From positions 1 through 64,000 of the forward strand of contig CALEWH010000006.1 of the NCBI GenBank assembly GCA_937925475.1: 64,000 nucleotides of DNA, written 5' to 3'. The notes under the pieces are model-generated. The model was not told the origin of the DNA. It saw only the letters and a list, made by a program, of their open reading frames with translations, and ran no database searches. This document shows positions 1-9,115 of this stretch, in pieces (the first letter of the stretch is position 1; each line of letters begins with the position of its first letter). The stretch is from an uncultured Clostridia bacterium (GTDB taxonomy: Bacteria; Bacillota; Clostridia; Christensenellales; UBA1242). Position numbers and translations under genes: made by a program.

Positions 1-55
1 ACATAATGATGTTGATATTAAACTCTCGTTCGACCGCAGGTTTTATACTTAATAA
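1..55. repeat. 55-bp exact direct copy of an internal dagK segment
   Basis: Bases 1-55 are identical, in the same orientation, to bases 650-704 inside the diacylglycerol-kinase-family gene that follows; identity stops at base 56. No reading frame continues through it. It is either a short tandem duplication or, more likely given its place at the very edge, an assembly artefact at a contig end. Bases 56-84 hold no clear ribosome binding site. Confidence 0.9.
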
Positions 56-84
56 TTATATGATAAGTTTATGTGAGTAATGAA

Positions 85-1047
85 ATGAAATGTTTATTTG
101 TGTATAATCCAAATAGCGGAAAAAGCGGTTTGGAAAAAAGAATTAATTATATAAAATCAGAACTTGGTAAAATCTATGATGAAGTCGACTACCAACCCAC
201 CGAATATCGCGGGCATGCAAAGCAAATAGCAAAAGATGCTTGTGGCAAATATGACTATCTTGTAGTGTCTGGTGGCGATGGCACTTTTAACGAAATTGTA
301 AATGGTGTTGCCGAACAAGACAATGCACCCATTATTGGATATTTGCCATCAGGAACTGTAAATGATATTTCAAGGTCACTTCGTATACCTAGAAACCTTA
401 AGAAAGCCATTAATGTCCTAAAAGAAAACAAAATATATGAACATGACATATTTAAGTCAAATGATGATTATGGCATTTACTTTTGCGGTGCTGGTGCTTT
501 TACAAGTACAAGTTATGACACAACACAAAAGAACAAGAAGTTTTGGGGCAAGGTAGCATACTTTTTCCACGGTGTAAAAGAACTTGCCAACATAACAGAT
601 TTTGATGTGAAAATAACTCGCGATGGTCGCACTCTTGCTGACGACAAATACATAATGATGTTGATATTAAACTCTCGTTCGACCGCAGGTTTTATACTTA
701 ATAAAAACGCCGACTTGTCCGACGGAACTGTCGATGTAGTACTTATCAAACGAAAAAACAACAGATTTTGCAATAGATTGCGATCATTAATTACAATGGC
801 AAAAATTTTCTTATTTGACATAAGCACACTAAAAGATGGTTCGAGAGTAACAAAACTAACTTTGGACGAATTTACAATTCACACAAATAAGCGACTTATA
901 ATCAATGTAGATGGTGAAAAAGGATCATATGGAAATATGAGATTTAAGACCATCAACAAAGCACTTAAAATAGTTGTGCCTGAAAAAACAATCAAGTCAC
1001 AAGAAAAAATAAAGGCAAAACACAAAACAGAAATAACTTTAATGTAA
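85..1047 (+). CDS. dagK: Diacylglycerol/lipid kinase family protein (DagK/YegS)
   Basis: Probable cytosolic, membrane-associated lipid kinase that phosphorylates diacylglycerol or a related lipid with ATP, recycling it to phosphatidate. It shows the family landmarks NPNSGK (residues 8-13), the nucleotide-binding GGDGTFNE (63-70) and PSGTVND (88-94). At 320 residues it has normal family length. A GTG at 73 is in frame, but the ATG at 85 gives the typical MKxLFxYNPxSG start. Neither has a convincing Shine-Dalgarno, perhaps because the upstream sequence is abnormal (see the 55-bp repeat). It is the only plus-strand gene and is convergent with fhs, sharing a terminator. Exact substrate is not determinable; family assignment is firm. 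Confidence 0.88.
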   Translation: MKCLFVYNPNSGKSGLEKRINYIKSELGKIYDEVDYQPTEYRGHAKQIAKDACGKYDYLVVSGGDGTFNEIVNGVAEQDNAPIIGYLPSGTVNDISRSLRIPRNLKKAINVLKENKIYEHDIFKSNDDYGIYFCGAGAFTSTSYDTTQKNKKFWGKVAYFFHGVKELANITDFDVKITRDGRTLADDKYIMMLILNSRSTAGFILNKNADLSDGTVDVVLIKRKNNRFCNRLRSLITMAKIFLFDISTLKDGSRVTKLTLDEFTIHTNKRLIINVDGEKGSYGNMRFKTINKALKIVVPEKTIKSQEKIKAKHKTEITLM

Positions 1048-1074
1048 AAAAAGACATCTAATGATGTCTTTTTT
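1047..1074. terminator. Bidirectional terminator between dagK and fhs
   Basis: A 12-bp perfect stem (1047-1058 with 1063-1074, 4-base loop) with an A-run on the left and a T-run on the right, so it can work for the plus-strand dagK and the minus-strand fhs. It begins at the dagK stop codon and ends just before the fhs stop. Confidence 0.85.
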
Positions 1075-1077
1075 ATT

Positions 1078-2733
1078 TTAAAACAAACCTTCAATTATCA
1101 TATCGTTTGATATGTGCATATTAACAGCCGCAGGGGTCTTAGAAAGCCCTGGCATCAACATCATATCGCCCGCAAGTGCAACAATAAATTTTGCACCATT
1201 TCGTATCTCCAAATCTCTGATTGTAACTACAAAATCTTTGGGTCTACCAAGAAGGTTTTTGTCATCCGATAACGAATATTGTGTTTTTGCAATAACTACT
1301 GGATAAGTGTTTAGTTTAAGTGCATTTATATTAGCAAGGCTCTCTTTGGCCTTATCAAGCAAAATCACATCTTTTGCGCCATAAATTTTGGTTGCAACTT
1401 TTCTTATCTTGTCTTCAATAGTATCATTATCTTCGTAAGTAAATGTAAATTTGGAATTGTCACATTCACACAATTTTACTACTTCTTGTGCTAGATTAGT
1501 CGCTCCTTGACCGCCATGTCCAAACACATTAGATAGTATCGCCTTTACACCTAGTTTTTCGACTTCTTCTTTTACAAAGTTTATCTCTTTTTCAGTATCA
1601 TCAGTAAATTGATTTATAGCACAAACAACAGGCAATTTGTAAACATCTTTAATGTTTGAAATGTGTTTTAAAAGATTTGGAATCCCTTTTTTAAGTGCAT
1701 CAATATTCTCTTCTTTTAGCATAGTTTTGTCGGCTCCACCATGCAATTTTAAAGCCCTTATGGTCGCAACAACTACTACACAGTTGGGTTTAAGTCCAGA
1801 CACTCTACATTTTACATCTAAAAACTTTTCAGCACCAAGATCAGCACCAAAGCCGGCCTCAGTTACACAATAATCAGCAAGTGACATTGCAAGTTTTGTT
1901 GCGTTGTTGGAGTTGCAACCATGTGCAATGTTTGCAAATGGACCACAATGCACAATTGCAGGAGTGCCGATTAGAGTTTGAACAAGGTTTGGTTTGATTG
2001 CATCTTTAAGTAAAATTGCCATTGCATCTTGTGCCTTCAAATCTTTTGCATACACTGGCTTGCCAGACTTATTTAGCCCAATCATAATGTCACCTAGTCT
2101 TCTTTTAAGATCGTCCATATCACTCGCAAGGCAAAGTATTGCCATAACTTCACTTGCGCTTGTAATATTAAAACCATCAAATCTAGGCACACCATTTGTC
2201 TTTCCGCCAAGTCCACATTCGATAAGTCGAAGTGCACGATCATTCATATCAATACAGCGTTTGTGAAAGATCTTTTCTATATCAAGATCAAGTAAATTTC
2301 CTTGATGAATGTGATTGTCTATCATCGCAGACAATAGGTTGTTTGCAGATGTTATCGCGTGAAAATCACCTGTGAAATGAAGATTGATATCTTCCATTGG
2401 CACAATTTGACTATATCCACCACCAGTTGCTCCGCCTTTTATTCCAAACACGGGTCCAAGTGATGGCTCTCTCAAAGCCAAACATACTTTCTTTCCAATG
2501 ACATTCAATCCATCAGCAAGACCGATACTAACTGTGGTTTTGCCTTCGCCCGCGCTTGTAGGATTTATTGCAGTAACAAGAATAAGTTTTCCTTTTGGAT
2601 TTAGATTGTTTATGGAAAGCTTTGCTTTGTAATTGCCATAAAGCTCTAGATCCTTTTGTTTTATTTTAAGTTTTTTCGCAACTTTTGTAATTGGTCTAAT
2701 TTTTGTATTTCTTGCTATTTCAATATCTGTCAT
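1078..2733 (-). CDS. fhs: Formate--tetrahydrofolate ligase
   Basis: ATP-dependent ligation of formate to tetrahydrofolate, giving 10-formyl-THF for one-carbon metabolism (purine and formyl-Met synthesis, or acetogenic/glycine pathways). It has the nucleotide-binding loop [10 protein letters not shown] (residues 58-67) and family-typical stretches throughout. Its 551 residues match the usual ~555. The ATG at 2733 is preferred over the one at 2739 because AAGGAG lies 7 bases from it but only one base from the upstream ATG. The start overlaps the 3' end of plsC, so it is translated from the cmk-plsC transcript. In Clostridia ispH commonly follows plsC; here fhs takes that place. Confidence 0.96.
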   Translation of the reverse strand: MTDIEIARNTKIRPITKVAKKLKIKQKDLELYGNYKAKLSINNLNPKGKLILVTAINPTSAGEGKTTVSIGLADGLNVIGKKVCLALREPSLGPVFGIKGGATGGGYSQIVPMEDINLHFTGDFHAITSANNLLSAMIDNHIHQGNLLDLDIEKIFHKRCIDMNDRALRLIECGLGGKTNGVPRFDGFNITSASEVMAILCLASDMDDLKRRLGDIMIGLNKSGKPVYAKDLKAQDAMAILLKDAIKPNLVQTLIGTPAIVHCGPFANIAHGCNSNNATKLAMSLADYCVTEAGFGADLGAEKFLDVKCRVSGLKPNCVVVVATIRALKLHGGADKTMLKEENIDALKKGIPNLLKHISNIKDVYKLPVVCAINQFTDDTEKEINFVKEEVEKLGVKAILSNVFGHGGQGATNLAQEVVKLCECDNSKFTFTYEDNDTIEDKIRKVATKIYGAKDVILLDKAKESLANINALKLNTYPVVIAKTQYSLSDDKNLLGRPKDFVVTIRDLEIRNGAKFIVALAGDMMLMPGLSKTPAAVNMHISNDMIIEGLF

Positions 2734-3361
2734 TGGCATTCTCCTTATTTTTTCTTTTTTGTTTGCTTTGTTCGCGAAGCATATTAAAACGCTCTGTTAT
2801 GTACTCAGTGGCCTTCTCTATAAGTTCTTTATCGACCTTTTTATCTTTGTATTCGTCCATCTCACTAAGATTAAACGCTTCACCCACTATCATTTTGTTA
2901 AGTCTAAACAATTTAGGTTTTTTAACTTGAATACAAGGAACAATAGGTGTTTTTGTCTTTAACGCTATCATCGCAAGACCAGTTTTAACTTCTCCACCAT
3001 ACTCGCTAGTGACTCTTGTGCCTTCGGGAAACATACAAACCGCTTTCCCTTCGTTTAGATATTTGAAAGTAGTTTTTATTGCAGTAATATCGTTTGCACC
3101 ACGATTGATTGGATAAGCGCCAAACTTTCTCATTAGCCATGCAATAAACTTGTTTCCTTCAAAAATCTCCTTTTTAGCCATAAACTTAAAATGCCTTTTA
3201 TACAAGCAGGATGCAATAATAAAGGCATCGGCATTAGATTGGTGATTGCAAGCAAGTATAACTTTTCCTTTTCTTTTAAGGTGTTTGCGTCCCCTAACTA
3301 TTGTCGGAAACAAAAGTCTAATAGGTAAAGCAAAAAGTATAAAGCAAATAAAATAAACCAT
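2720..3361 (-). CDS. plsC: 1-acyl-sn-glycerol-3-phosphate acyltransferase
   Basis: Membrane enzyme that acylates lysophosphatidate to phosphatidate in phospholipid synthesis. It carries the acyltransferase catalytic HX4D box (NHQSNAD, H40 and D45) and the glycerol-phosphate-binding FPEGTR (111-116). A hydrophobic N-terminal segment (about residues 1-20) anchors it. Length 213 is normal. The ATG overlaps the cmk stop by one base (TAATG), with AAGGAG upstream. The cmk-plsC pair is conserved in Clostridia. The C-terminus is a Lys/Arg-rich tail. Confidence 0.93.
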   Translation of the reverse strand: MVYFICFILFALPIRLLFPTIVRGRKHLKRKGKVILACNHQSNADAFIIASCLYKRHFKFMAKKEIFEGNKFIAWLMRKFGAYPINRGANDITAIKTTFKYLNEGKAVCMFPEGTRVTSEYGGEVKTGLAMIALKTKTPIVPCIQVKKPKLFRLNKMIVGEAFNLSEMDEYKDKKVDKELIEKATEYITERFNMLREQSKQKRKNKENANDRY

Positions 3362-4020
3362 TATTTCTCCTTAATATATGAAAGTATCTTTTCCACCACT
3401 TCATCAACACTCATACTAGTTGTGTCGATATAGATAGCGTCCTTTACTCTAACAAGTGGTGAAACAGTACGGGTTTTGTCAATATAGTCACGCTCAGCAA
3501 GTCTTTTTGTGACTTCTTCAAGAGTCATTGGCTCACCGCGTTTGATAAAGTCCTTATAACGTCTTTTAGCGCGTTCTTCCAATGAAGCGTCAAGAAAAAA
3601 TTTGTATTTCGCATTTGGCAAAACAACAGAAGTAATATCCCGACCTTCTAAGACCAAACTGTGACTTTTTGCAATTTCCAATTGGGTCCCTAGTACAAAC
3701 TCTCTAAGACCAGGGTGTTTTGAAACATGTGCAGACGCCTCAGTAACATCTGCTGTGTACAATTTGTCGTTTATATCCACTCCGTCAAGCAAAGTAATTT
3801 GAATGCCGTTTTCATATCTGACACTCACTTTGTGAGATTTGATTGCTTTCAAAATGGAGTCGCCATCATCAATCGAAATCCCGTTTTGCAAAGCAAAATA
3901 ACCTACTGCACGATAAAGTGCGCCTGAGTTCAAATGCAAAATCCCTAGTTTTTCACTTAATCTATCGCTTACCGCACCTTTGCCAGATGCCGAAGGACCA
4001 TCTATTGCTATCGCGTACAT
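3361..4020 (-). CDS. cmk: Cytidylate kinase
   Basis: Phosphorylates CMP and dCMP with ATP in pyrimidine nucleotide salvage and recycling. The P-loop GPSASGKG is at residues 7-14, followed by the CMP-binding region (LNSGALYRA) and the EGRDITS segment, all characteristic of Cmk. Its 219 residues match the family. It lies 2 bases downstream of the RluB-family gene and overlaps plsC by one base, so the three are co-transcribed. Confidence 0.96.
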   Translation of the reverse strand: MYAIAIDGPSASGKGAVSDRLSEKLGILHLNSGALYRAVGYFALQNGISIDDGDSILKAIKSHKVSVRYENGIQITLLDGVDINDKLYTADVTEASAHVSKHPGLREFVLGTQLEIAKSHSLVLEGRDITSVVLPNAKYKFFLDASLEERAKRRYKDFIKRGEPMTLEEVTKRLAERDYIDKTRTVSPLVRVKDAIYIDTTSMSVDEVVEKILSYIKEK

Positions 4021-4022
4021 CT

Positions 4023-4724
4023 CTACCTCTCAAATATCAATTTTTTATCTTTCTCTGTAAGTTTTCTATACGATTTTACAGGCAAGTCTCCTAGCCTTAA
4101 CTTTCCTATACTAATTCGCTTTAATGCAAAAACTTTGTATCCTACCGCTTCAAAAATGTTTCGAATCTCGCGGTTTTTCCCTTCGGAAATGGTCACATTG
4201 ACCGAATACAACCCGTCTTCAAAAACAGGTCGTGTAACATTTGCAGGAGCGTATTTGACGCCTTCATATTCGACTCCATCTCTTATCAAATCAAGTTTGT
4301 CTGTCCTTGGTCGTGTTTTCAAAAGTACTTTATAGGTCTTGTATATATTGCTACTTGGATGAATGACTTTATTTGCCCACTCACCATCGTTTGTCAAAAG
4401 AAGCAGTCCTTCGGTGTTGTAGTCCAGTCTTCCGACAGGATATATTCGCACTTTTGACTTGACAATATCAAGTACTGTCGGGCGATTTTGGTCATCGCTT
4501 ACTGTACACATATATCCCTTTGGCTTATTTAGCATATAATATACATATTCTTTTTCAAGCGTAACCACATTACCTTTATATGTTACTTTATCTCCATCGT
4601 TTACTTCGGTCGCCAAGTTTTCTACTAAGACATCATTTAAGTAAACTTCTTTGTTTTTTATAAGCTCTTCGGCTTTTCTTCTACTGCATATTCCACAGTG
4701 TGCTAAGTATTGATTTATTCGCAT
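4023..4724 (-). CDS. rluB: 23S rRNA pseudouridine synthase, RluB/RsuA family
   Basis: Isomerises a specific uridine in rRNA to pseudouridine. An N-terminal S4 RNA-binding domain (about 1-60) is followed by the catalytic domain with GRLDYNTEGL, in which D101 is the expected catalytic Asp. Length 233 fits RluB/RsuA. GGAG lies 7 bases before the ATG. It starts the rluB-cmk-plsC-fhs group after the dacF terminator, a placement typical of clostridial rluB, but the RluB versus RsuA target cannot be settled from sequence alone. Confidence 0.9.
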   Translation of the reverse strand: MRINQYLAHCGICSRRKAEELIKNKEVYLNDVLVENLATEVNDGDKVTYKGNVVTLEKEYVYYMLNKPKGYMCTVSDDQNRPTVLDIVKSKVRIYPVGRLDYNTEGLLLLTNDGEWANKVIHPSSNIYKTYKVLLKTRPRTDKLDLIRDGVEYEGVKYAPANVTRPVFEDGLYSVNVTISEGKNREIRNIFEAVGYKVFALKRISIGKLRLGDLPVKSYRKLTEKDKKLIFER

Positions 4725-4784
4725 ATATTTCTCCGATATTATTTTACATTATATGCTCAAATTAAGCAATCAAAACATATAAAA

Positions 4785-4805
4785 AAAGAAGGCTTAGCCT
4801 TCTTT
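4785..4805 (-). terminator. Terminator after dacF
   Basis: A 9-bp perfect stem (GC-rich core GAAGGC/GCCTTC, 3-base loop) followed on the minus strand by a T-run. It touches the stop codon of the 4805-5947 carboxypeptidase gene and separates it from rluB. Confidence 0.85.
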
Positions 4806-5947
4806 TACACCCAGTTGTTTAGAATATTGTCAAGCATAAATTTGATGTCAATATTTTTACAAGAATCAATAGCGTACAAATTGTCTTCATAGACTATTTC
4901 GTCTCCTTTATACACTCTCACCTTGCCTACTGGATTGCTACTATCAACTGGCGCTTTCACAACATTTGGAAAGTCATATTCGGCACGATAAAGCTCTTCT
5001 TCGCTCTTCAAAACAACATCATCATATCCATTTAGAGTAGCTACACCTATCTCATTTTTGTCGCCATTTTCAACATTGATTGTTGAAACATAATTGTAAG
5101 GTTTTACAAAAGAATGGAATGAGTAATTTTTCAATGCCATATTTGTAAGCCTGTTTGCTTCTTCAAACATAGGCCCACAATTAAACAATACTGTAATCAA
5201 CTGCATATCGTTTTCTTCATGAGCATTTACAAGACACCTTCCAGCGTTGTCTGTAAAACCAGTTTTGACACCTATGCAATTTTCATTGCTAAATAAGAGT
5301 TTGTTTTTGTGTTTTAAGTATCTTTCGCCATATACATTTGTCTTGGCTATTTGGTGATATTTTGTACTTACAATTTCTTTAAAAACATTGTTGTTTAGTG
5401 CATATGCTGTGATATATGCAAGGTCGTAAGCACTTGTGTAGTGGTCCTTTTGATCAAGCCCGTGGGGATTTGAAAAATGTGTATCAGTAAGCCCTAGGTC
5501 TGTCACAAAATTGTTCATTTTTTCCACAAATCCTTCCACTCCACATACTTCTTCGGCTATTGCAACAGCGCAGTCATTTCCGCTAGCCAAAATCAATCCG
5601 TACAACAAGTCTTTCATACTTATCTCTTCATCGTGCTTGAGATAAATGCTTGTGCCTTCGATTCCCACAGCCTTATCACTTACCTTTACTATTTGGTCAA
5701 GATTTGGATAGTTTTCTATTGCGACAATTGCTGTAACTATTTTTGTTGTGCTAGCCATTGCCATCGAACTATGCATATTATGTTCGTATAGTACTTTTTT
5801 TGTTTTGCCTTCCAAAACCACCATAGCCTTTGCAGGCGCCATAACTTCATACTCGTCATCACAATATGTGTTTTCAATAGATACAAGTTGGACAATACAC
5901 AATAGTATCGCCAACATCAATATACTAATCTTCTTCATAGTTTTCAT
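4805..5947 (-). CDS. dacF: D-alanyl-D-alanine carboxypeptidase (PBP5/DacF-like, S11)
   Basis: Secreted penicillin-binding protein that trims the terminal D-Ala from peptidoglycan pentapeptides, limiting cross-linking; DacF-type enzymes often act on the spore cortex. An N-terminal signal/anchor segment is followed by SxxK (STTK), SGN and KTG (KTGFTDNAG), the complete serine-type active site, then a C-terminal beta domain. The ATG at 5947 is chosen over a GTG at 5959, with AAGGA close upstream; an ATG at 5938 is also possible. It overlaps the 3' end of ytfJ, as in many Clostridia. A second paralogue lies at 9116-10282. Confidence 0.92.
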   Translation of the reverse strand: MKTMKKISILMLAILLCIVQLVSIENTYCDDEYEVMAPAKAMVVLEGKTKKVLYEHNMHSSMAMASTTKIVTAIVAIENYPNLDQIVKVSDKAVGIEGTSIYLKHDEEISMKDLLYGLILASGNDCAVAIAEEVCGVEGFVEKMNNFVTDLGLTDTHFSNPHGLDQKDHYTSAYDLAYITAYALNNNVFKEIVSTKYHQIAKTNVYGERYLKHKNKLLFSNENCIGVKTGFTDNAGRCLVNAHEENDMQLITVLFNCGPMFEEANRLTNMALKNYSFHSFVKPYNYVSTINVENGDKNEIGVATLNGYDDVVLKSEEELYRAEYDFPNVVKAPVDSSNPVGKVRVYKGDEIVYEDNLYAIDSCKNIDIKFMLDNILNNWV

Positions 5948-6341
5948 CTTTCCTTCCACTATCTACAATCTTTTTAAAAAATGCTGTTGTTATTTTGCTC
6001 CAATCTTTTAAAACACTGGATTTGTCAATAGCAATAAAATCAATCTTATCAGCGGTCAAAACTAAAAAACCTATCGGGGTTATGTTAAAACCGCTTCCAC
6101 TTCCGCCCGCAAATGGATAATTCTCGGACTTGATTTTTTTAAGGTTGCATTTTACTTCGCCACCACCAGCAACAAAACCAACATTTATTTTTGATACAGG
6201 TATAATAGTTTTGTCGTTTTCAAGTTTGATAGCCGAACCCACAACAGTATTTGTTTCTACAAGATTTTTGAGTTTGTCCATAGCATTTTTAATAATGTCA
6301 TTGACTTGTTCTTCTTTACTTGCTGTATTTTTTTTGTCCAT
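5925..6341 (-). CDS. ytfJ: Sporulation protein YtfJ/GerW
   Basis: GerW/YtfJ family spore protein, in Bacillus made in the forespore and needed for proper germination. The diagnostic core is visible: a helical N-terminus with NAMDKLKNLVETNTVVG, then the glycine-rich VGFVAGGG segment and a second FAGGSGSGF segment. About 138 residues. The ATG at 6341 is chosen, but a GTG at 6347 has better spacing to AAGGAG. The 5' end overlaps ytfI and the 3' end overlaps dacF, the standard ytfI-ytfJ-dac arrangement. Confidence 0.93.
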   Translation of the reverse strand: MDKKNTASKEEQVNDIIKNAMDKLKNLVETNTVVGSAIKLENDKTIIPVSKINVGFVAGGGEVKCNLKKIKSENYPFAGGSGSGFNITPIGFLVLTADKIDFIAIDKSSVLKDWSKITTAFFKKIVDSGRKDENYEED

Positions 6342-6888
6342 ATACACCAAAACTCCTTACATAAATAGTCCTTATTAGTGACCACAAAAGGTCATACAAA
6401 TTAATTACAATAGTGCTGTTTGCTCCTACTACAAAGCGGTCTGTCAAATAATCTGTCGCAACCGTACTACTACACATTGCATATGGATATTTGACTTGCA
6501 AAAGTGTAGTGCCTACCCCCATCATACTGCTTAAAGCACCACTAAATATTGATGTGCCAAACGGGTTTTCTCCGCAAATGATTGAATACAGATATATTTT
6601 TAATAAATTGATTCGTCTTACAAATGACTTAACTATATCATTGATAAATTTCAATGTTTTTTCATCAATATCGACAAGTCTTATTTGTATAACTTTTTTG
6701 TTGTTTTCTACAAAATTGATGTAATCTCCAACCAGACTAAATTCGCCACTAAATACACTCAGTCCAAAAACTTTAAGTTTTATTTTCCCGATATTTGTTT
6801 TCAAATCATAGTACACAACGACACTAATCCGAAAGTCTACTACAAGCAAAACAATTATTAAAAAAAATATAAATATAGCCAAAACCAT
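6316..6888 (-). CDS. ytfI: DUF2953 protein YtfI
   Basis: Small membrane-linked protein of unknown biochemical role that is nearly always encoded beside ytfJ in spore formers. It has one strong N-terminal transmembrane segment (about 1-20), then a beta-rich stretch and a hydrophobic, charged C-terminal region, as in DUF2953 proteins. Identification rests on this architecture plus the scpB-ytfI-ytfJ-dac context. Length 190. Confidence 0.8.
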   Translation of the reverse strand: MVLAIFIFFLIIVLLVVDFRISVVVYYDLKTNIGKIKLKVFGLSVFSGEFSLVGDYINFVENNKKVIQIRLVDIDEKTLKFINDIVKSFVRRINLLKIYLYSIICGENPFGTSIFSGALSSMMGVGTTLLQVKYPYAMCSSTVATDYLTDRFVVGANSTIVINLYDLLWSLIRTIYVRSFGVYGQKKYSK

Positions 6889-6929
6889 ATTTATATTTTA
6901 CACAAAATTATTAATTTTATTTATCTATA

Positions 6930-7628
6930 CTATATAATATCGTCTTTATTTTCTTCGTCAATCTCATCCATAACTGATTGTAGTTCGTCCATTTTTATGT
7001 CAAGATTTTCGCGCATCTTTTCTACATCGATTTCTTCGTTTTGTTTTTTCTCTTCTTCCTCAAAGTCTGTGAAATTGAATAGCGAACTATCTTGTGGCTC
7101 GTGCAAAACTTTGATTCTTTCCAACAATTCTTCGTAGTCTGGCAAATCGTTTAGAGATGACAAATCAAACTTTTTCAAAAAATTGTCAGTAGTCCCAAAT
7201 AGCAAAGGTTTTCCGACAGCATCTTTGCGTCCAACAACTTCGATAAGATTGTTTTCAATTAGCATATTGATTGCATAATCGCTATTTACGCCACGCACAT
7301 TGTCGACTTCAAGTCTTGTGACAGGTTGTTTGTAAGCGATAATTGCGCACACTTCCAAAACAGCCTTGGTAAGCGCTTTTTCCTTGATTGGATTAAGCAC
7401 TTCCGAGATTTTTTCGCTGTAATCAGGATTGCTAGAAAGTTGGGCTTTTTCGTTAAAAATCAAAACTTGTATGCCCGCATTTTCGCGCTTTTTATCTTCT
7501 TGCAACTCTTTGACAGCAGTCATTATTTCGTCTTGGCTTAGTTCGAGTTTTTCGGCAATATCATAAATTGCTACGCTGTCACCCGCTACAAAAAGTATCC
7601 CCTCAATTATTTGTTTTAGATTCTCCAT
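6930..7628 (-). CDS. scpB: Segregation and condensation protein B
   Basis: Winged-helix partner of ScpA and SMC in the bacterial condensin that organises and separates chromosomes. It contains the conserved IEGILFVAGD start and the ALTKAVLEVCAIIAYKQPVTR segment with the RGVNSDY motif. The start at 7628 gives the canonical N-terminus with AGAGGAAG upstream and overlaps scpA by 26 bases. An acidic C-terminal extension of some 40 residues beyond the second winged helix makes it longer (232) than usual. Confidence 0.95.
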   Translation of the reverse strand: MENLKQIIEGILFVAGDSVAIYDIAEKLELSQDEIMTAVKELQEDKKRENAGIQVLIFNEKAQLSSNPDYSEKISEVLNPIKEKALTKAVLEVCAIIAYKQPVTRLEVDNVRGVNSDYAINMLIENNLIEVVGRKDAVGKPLLFGTTDNFLKKFDLSSLNDLPDYEELLERIKVLHEPQDSSLFNFTDFEEEEKKQNEEIDVEKMRENLDIKMDELQSVMDEIDEENKDDII

Positions 7629-8361
7629 CTTCTTCCTCTTCGTATTTTGATATTTCAATATCCGCAAAGTTTTCTGTTTGCTTTACATGTATCTCTTGCA
7701 TTTTAAGCAGTTCGAGTAGCGCCATAAAAGTAGTAATAACTTCATCACGAGATATGCTTTGACTAAATAGTTCGCTAAAATTAATCTTTTTTCTAACCAA
7801 CAGACAGTCCTTTATTGACGCAATTTTTTGCACAACAGTAAACTTTTCTTTTACAATTTCTTTTTCTTCATGGCTATCGTCTTCCTTTTTTACTCTTAGC
7901 ATAATTCGACTAAAAGCATCAAGAAGCATATCCATATTCATATCCTTAATGACATATCTAAACTTGTTTGCGTCAGGCTCAGGTTTCTTATAAAAACGAT
8001 TTGTATTTTCAAGAGGTTTTAGTTGGTTTGCAGTCTCTTTCAACAACATATACTCTTTCAATCTCATTTTCATAAGATATTCTGGGTCTTCTTCGTCTAC
8101 ATCGTCTTCTTCCGGTTTTGGCAATAGACTTTTGCTTTTGATTTCAATCAAAGTCGCCGCCATTTCAATAAACTCACTTGCGCTGTCCATATCGACTTCG
8201 TCTAGCGAGTTTATCAACTCTATATATTGATTGGTGATTTTTGAAAGCTCGACTTCTTCAATGCTCATTTTACTTTGTTTTATAAGTTGTAAAAGCAAGT
8301 CAAGTGGACCTTCAAAATTGTCAAGTTTGAAATTAAGGACATCTACATATTCTTGTTCCAC
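7603..8361 (-). CDS. scpA: Segregation and condensation protein A
   Basis: Kleisin subunit that bridges the SMC heads and binds ScpB. The diagnostic FEGPLDLLLQLI motif sits near the N-terminus, a long charged central region follows, and a C-terminal winged helix (FMALLELLKMQ) ends the protein. The chosen GTG start at 8361 overlaps the upstream protease stop codon (TAGTG) and gives a normal N-terminus; an in-frame TTG at 8379 is less likely. Translationally coupled to scpB. Confidence 0.93.
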   Translation of the reverse strand: MEQEYVDVLNFKLDNFEGPLDLLLQLIKQSKMSIEEVELSKITNQYIELINSLDEVDMDSASEFIEMAATLIEIKSKSLLPKPEEDDVDEEDPEYLMKMRLKEYMLLKETANQLKPLENTNRFYKKPEPDANKFRYVIKDMNMDMLLDAFSRIMLRVKKEDDSHEEKEIVKEKFTVVQKIASIKDCLLVRKKINFSELFSQSISRDEVITTFMALLELLKMQEIHVKQTENFADIEISKYEEEEDGESKTNN

Positions 8362-9014
8362 TAGAAAATCAACCCCCAAAACAATATCATTGGTGCACTA
8401 ATAGCATCGATAATGCCAGTTATAAAACCATTTGCAAATATAAGGATAACAAGCATTATAGGAAAACTATATTTCAGCATAAAAGAAATAAACTTACTGT
8501 CAGCAGGTGCAAGTGCGAATGCAAATTGAAAGCCATCAAGTGGATAAAGTGGAAGGAAATTGAAAACAGCATTAGCAACATTAAATACAAACAGCAATTC
8601 AAAGAATAGATATAGCACAAAAACGATTTCATTAGCCAAATTGCCATAAGTAGCGATAACCATAGCAACACCACATGACACAAACGCAATGATAAGGTTT
8701 GCAATCACGCCAGCGATAGAAACAAGCACCATACCCTTTTTTTGATTTTTAAAGTTTAAAGGATTAATTTGAACAGGTTTTGCCCAGCCGAAAAACAACA
8801 CCACACTACAAATAAGTCCCATTGGATCAATGTGAGCGATAGGGTTTAGAGTAACTCTCCCCATCATCTTAGGAGTTGGGTCACCATTTTTGTAAGCAAC
8901 TAATGCGTGAGCAAATTCGTGCAAGGAAAAAGATATGATCAAAATGACCACATATATAAGTGACGCTATTATAAAATCCTTGCCCGAATAAAACTTGTTT
9001 AAATAAAATAACAT
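8361..9014 (-). CDS. Site-2 protease family membrane metalloprotease (M50)
   Basis: Intramembrane zinc protease of the small SpoIVFB-like/Rip type, commonly found directly upstream of scpA in Clostridia. The zinc-binding HEFAH (H32, E33, H36) lies in the first membrane region, and the second motif NFLPLYPLDGFQ supplies the third ligand Asp. About six membrane segments fill 217 residues. Substrate is unknown. It could be the pro-sigma-K protease by fold, but it lacks a C-terminal CBS domain, and this location points to the housekeeping homologue. GGAG-type RBS before the ATG. Confidence 0.88.
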   Translation of the reverse strand: MLFYLNKFYSGKDFIIASLIYVVILIISFSLHEFAHALVAYKNGDPTPKMMGRVTLNPIAHIDPMGLICSVVLFFGWAKPVQINPLNFKNQKKGMVLVSIAGVIANLIIAFVSCGVAMVIATYGNLANEIVFVLYLFFELLFVFNVANAVFNFLPLYPLDGFQFAFALAPADSKFISFMLKYSFPIMLVILIFANGFITGIIDAISAPMILFWGLIF

Positions 9015-9034
9015 ACTCTCTCCAAATTATGTAT

Positions 9035-9063
9035 AGTATATCGTAAATACAGAAAAAACACAA
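9035..9063 (-). promoter_or_regulatory. Candidate sigma-A promoter for the M50-scpA-scpB operon
   Basis: On the minus strand TTGTGT (9058-9063), 17-base spacer, TATACT (9035-9040), about 20 bases before the ATG. The -35 lies just beyond the T-tail of the preceding terminator. The weak -35 makes this moderate. Confidence 0.5.
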
Positions 9064-9068
9064 TAAAA

Positions 9069-9091
9069 AAAGCCCTTTATTCAAGGACTTT
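9069..9091 (-). terminator. Terminator after the second carboxypeptidase gene
   Basis: A 9-bp stem with one G-U pair (9069-9077 with 9083-9091, 5-base loop) followed on the minus strand by TTTTTTATTG. It ends the 9116-10282 gene before the M50 operon. Confidence 0.8.
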
Positions 9092-9115
9092 ATATGGCAT
9101 TATTTGTAAAAATGT

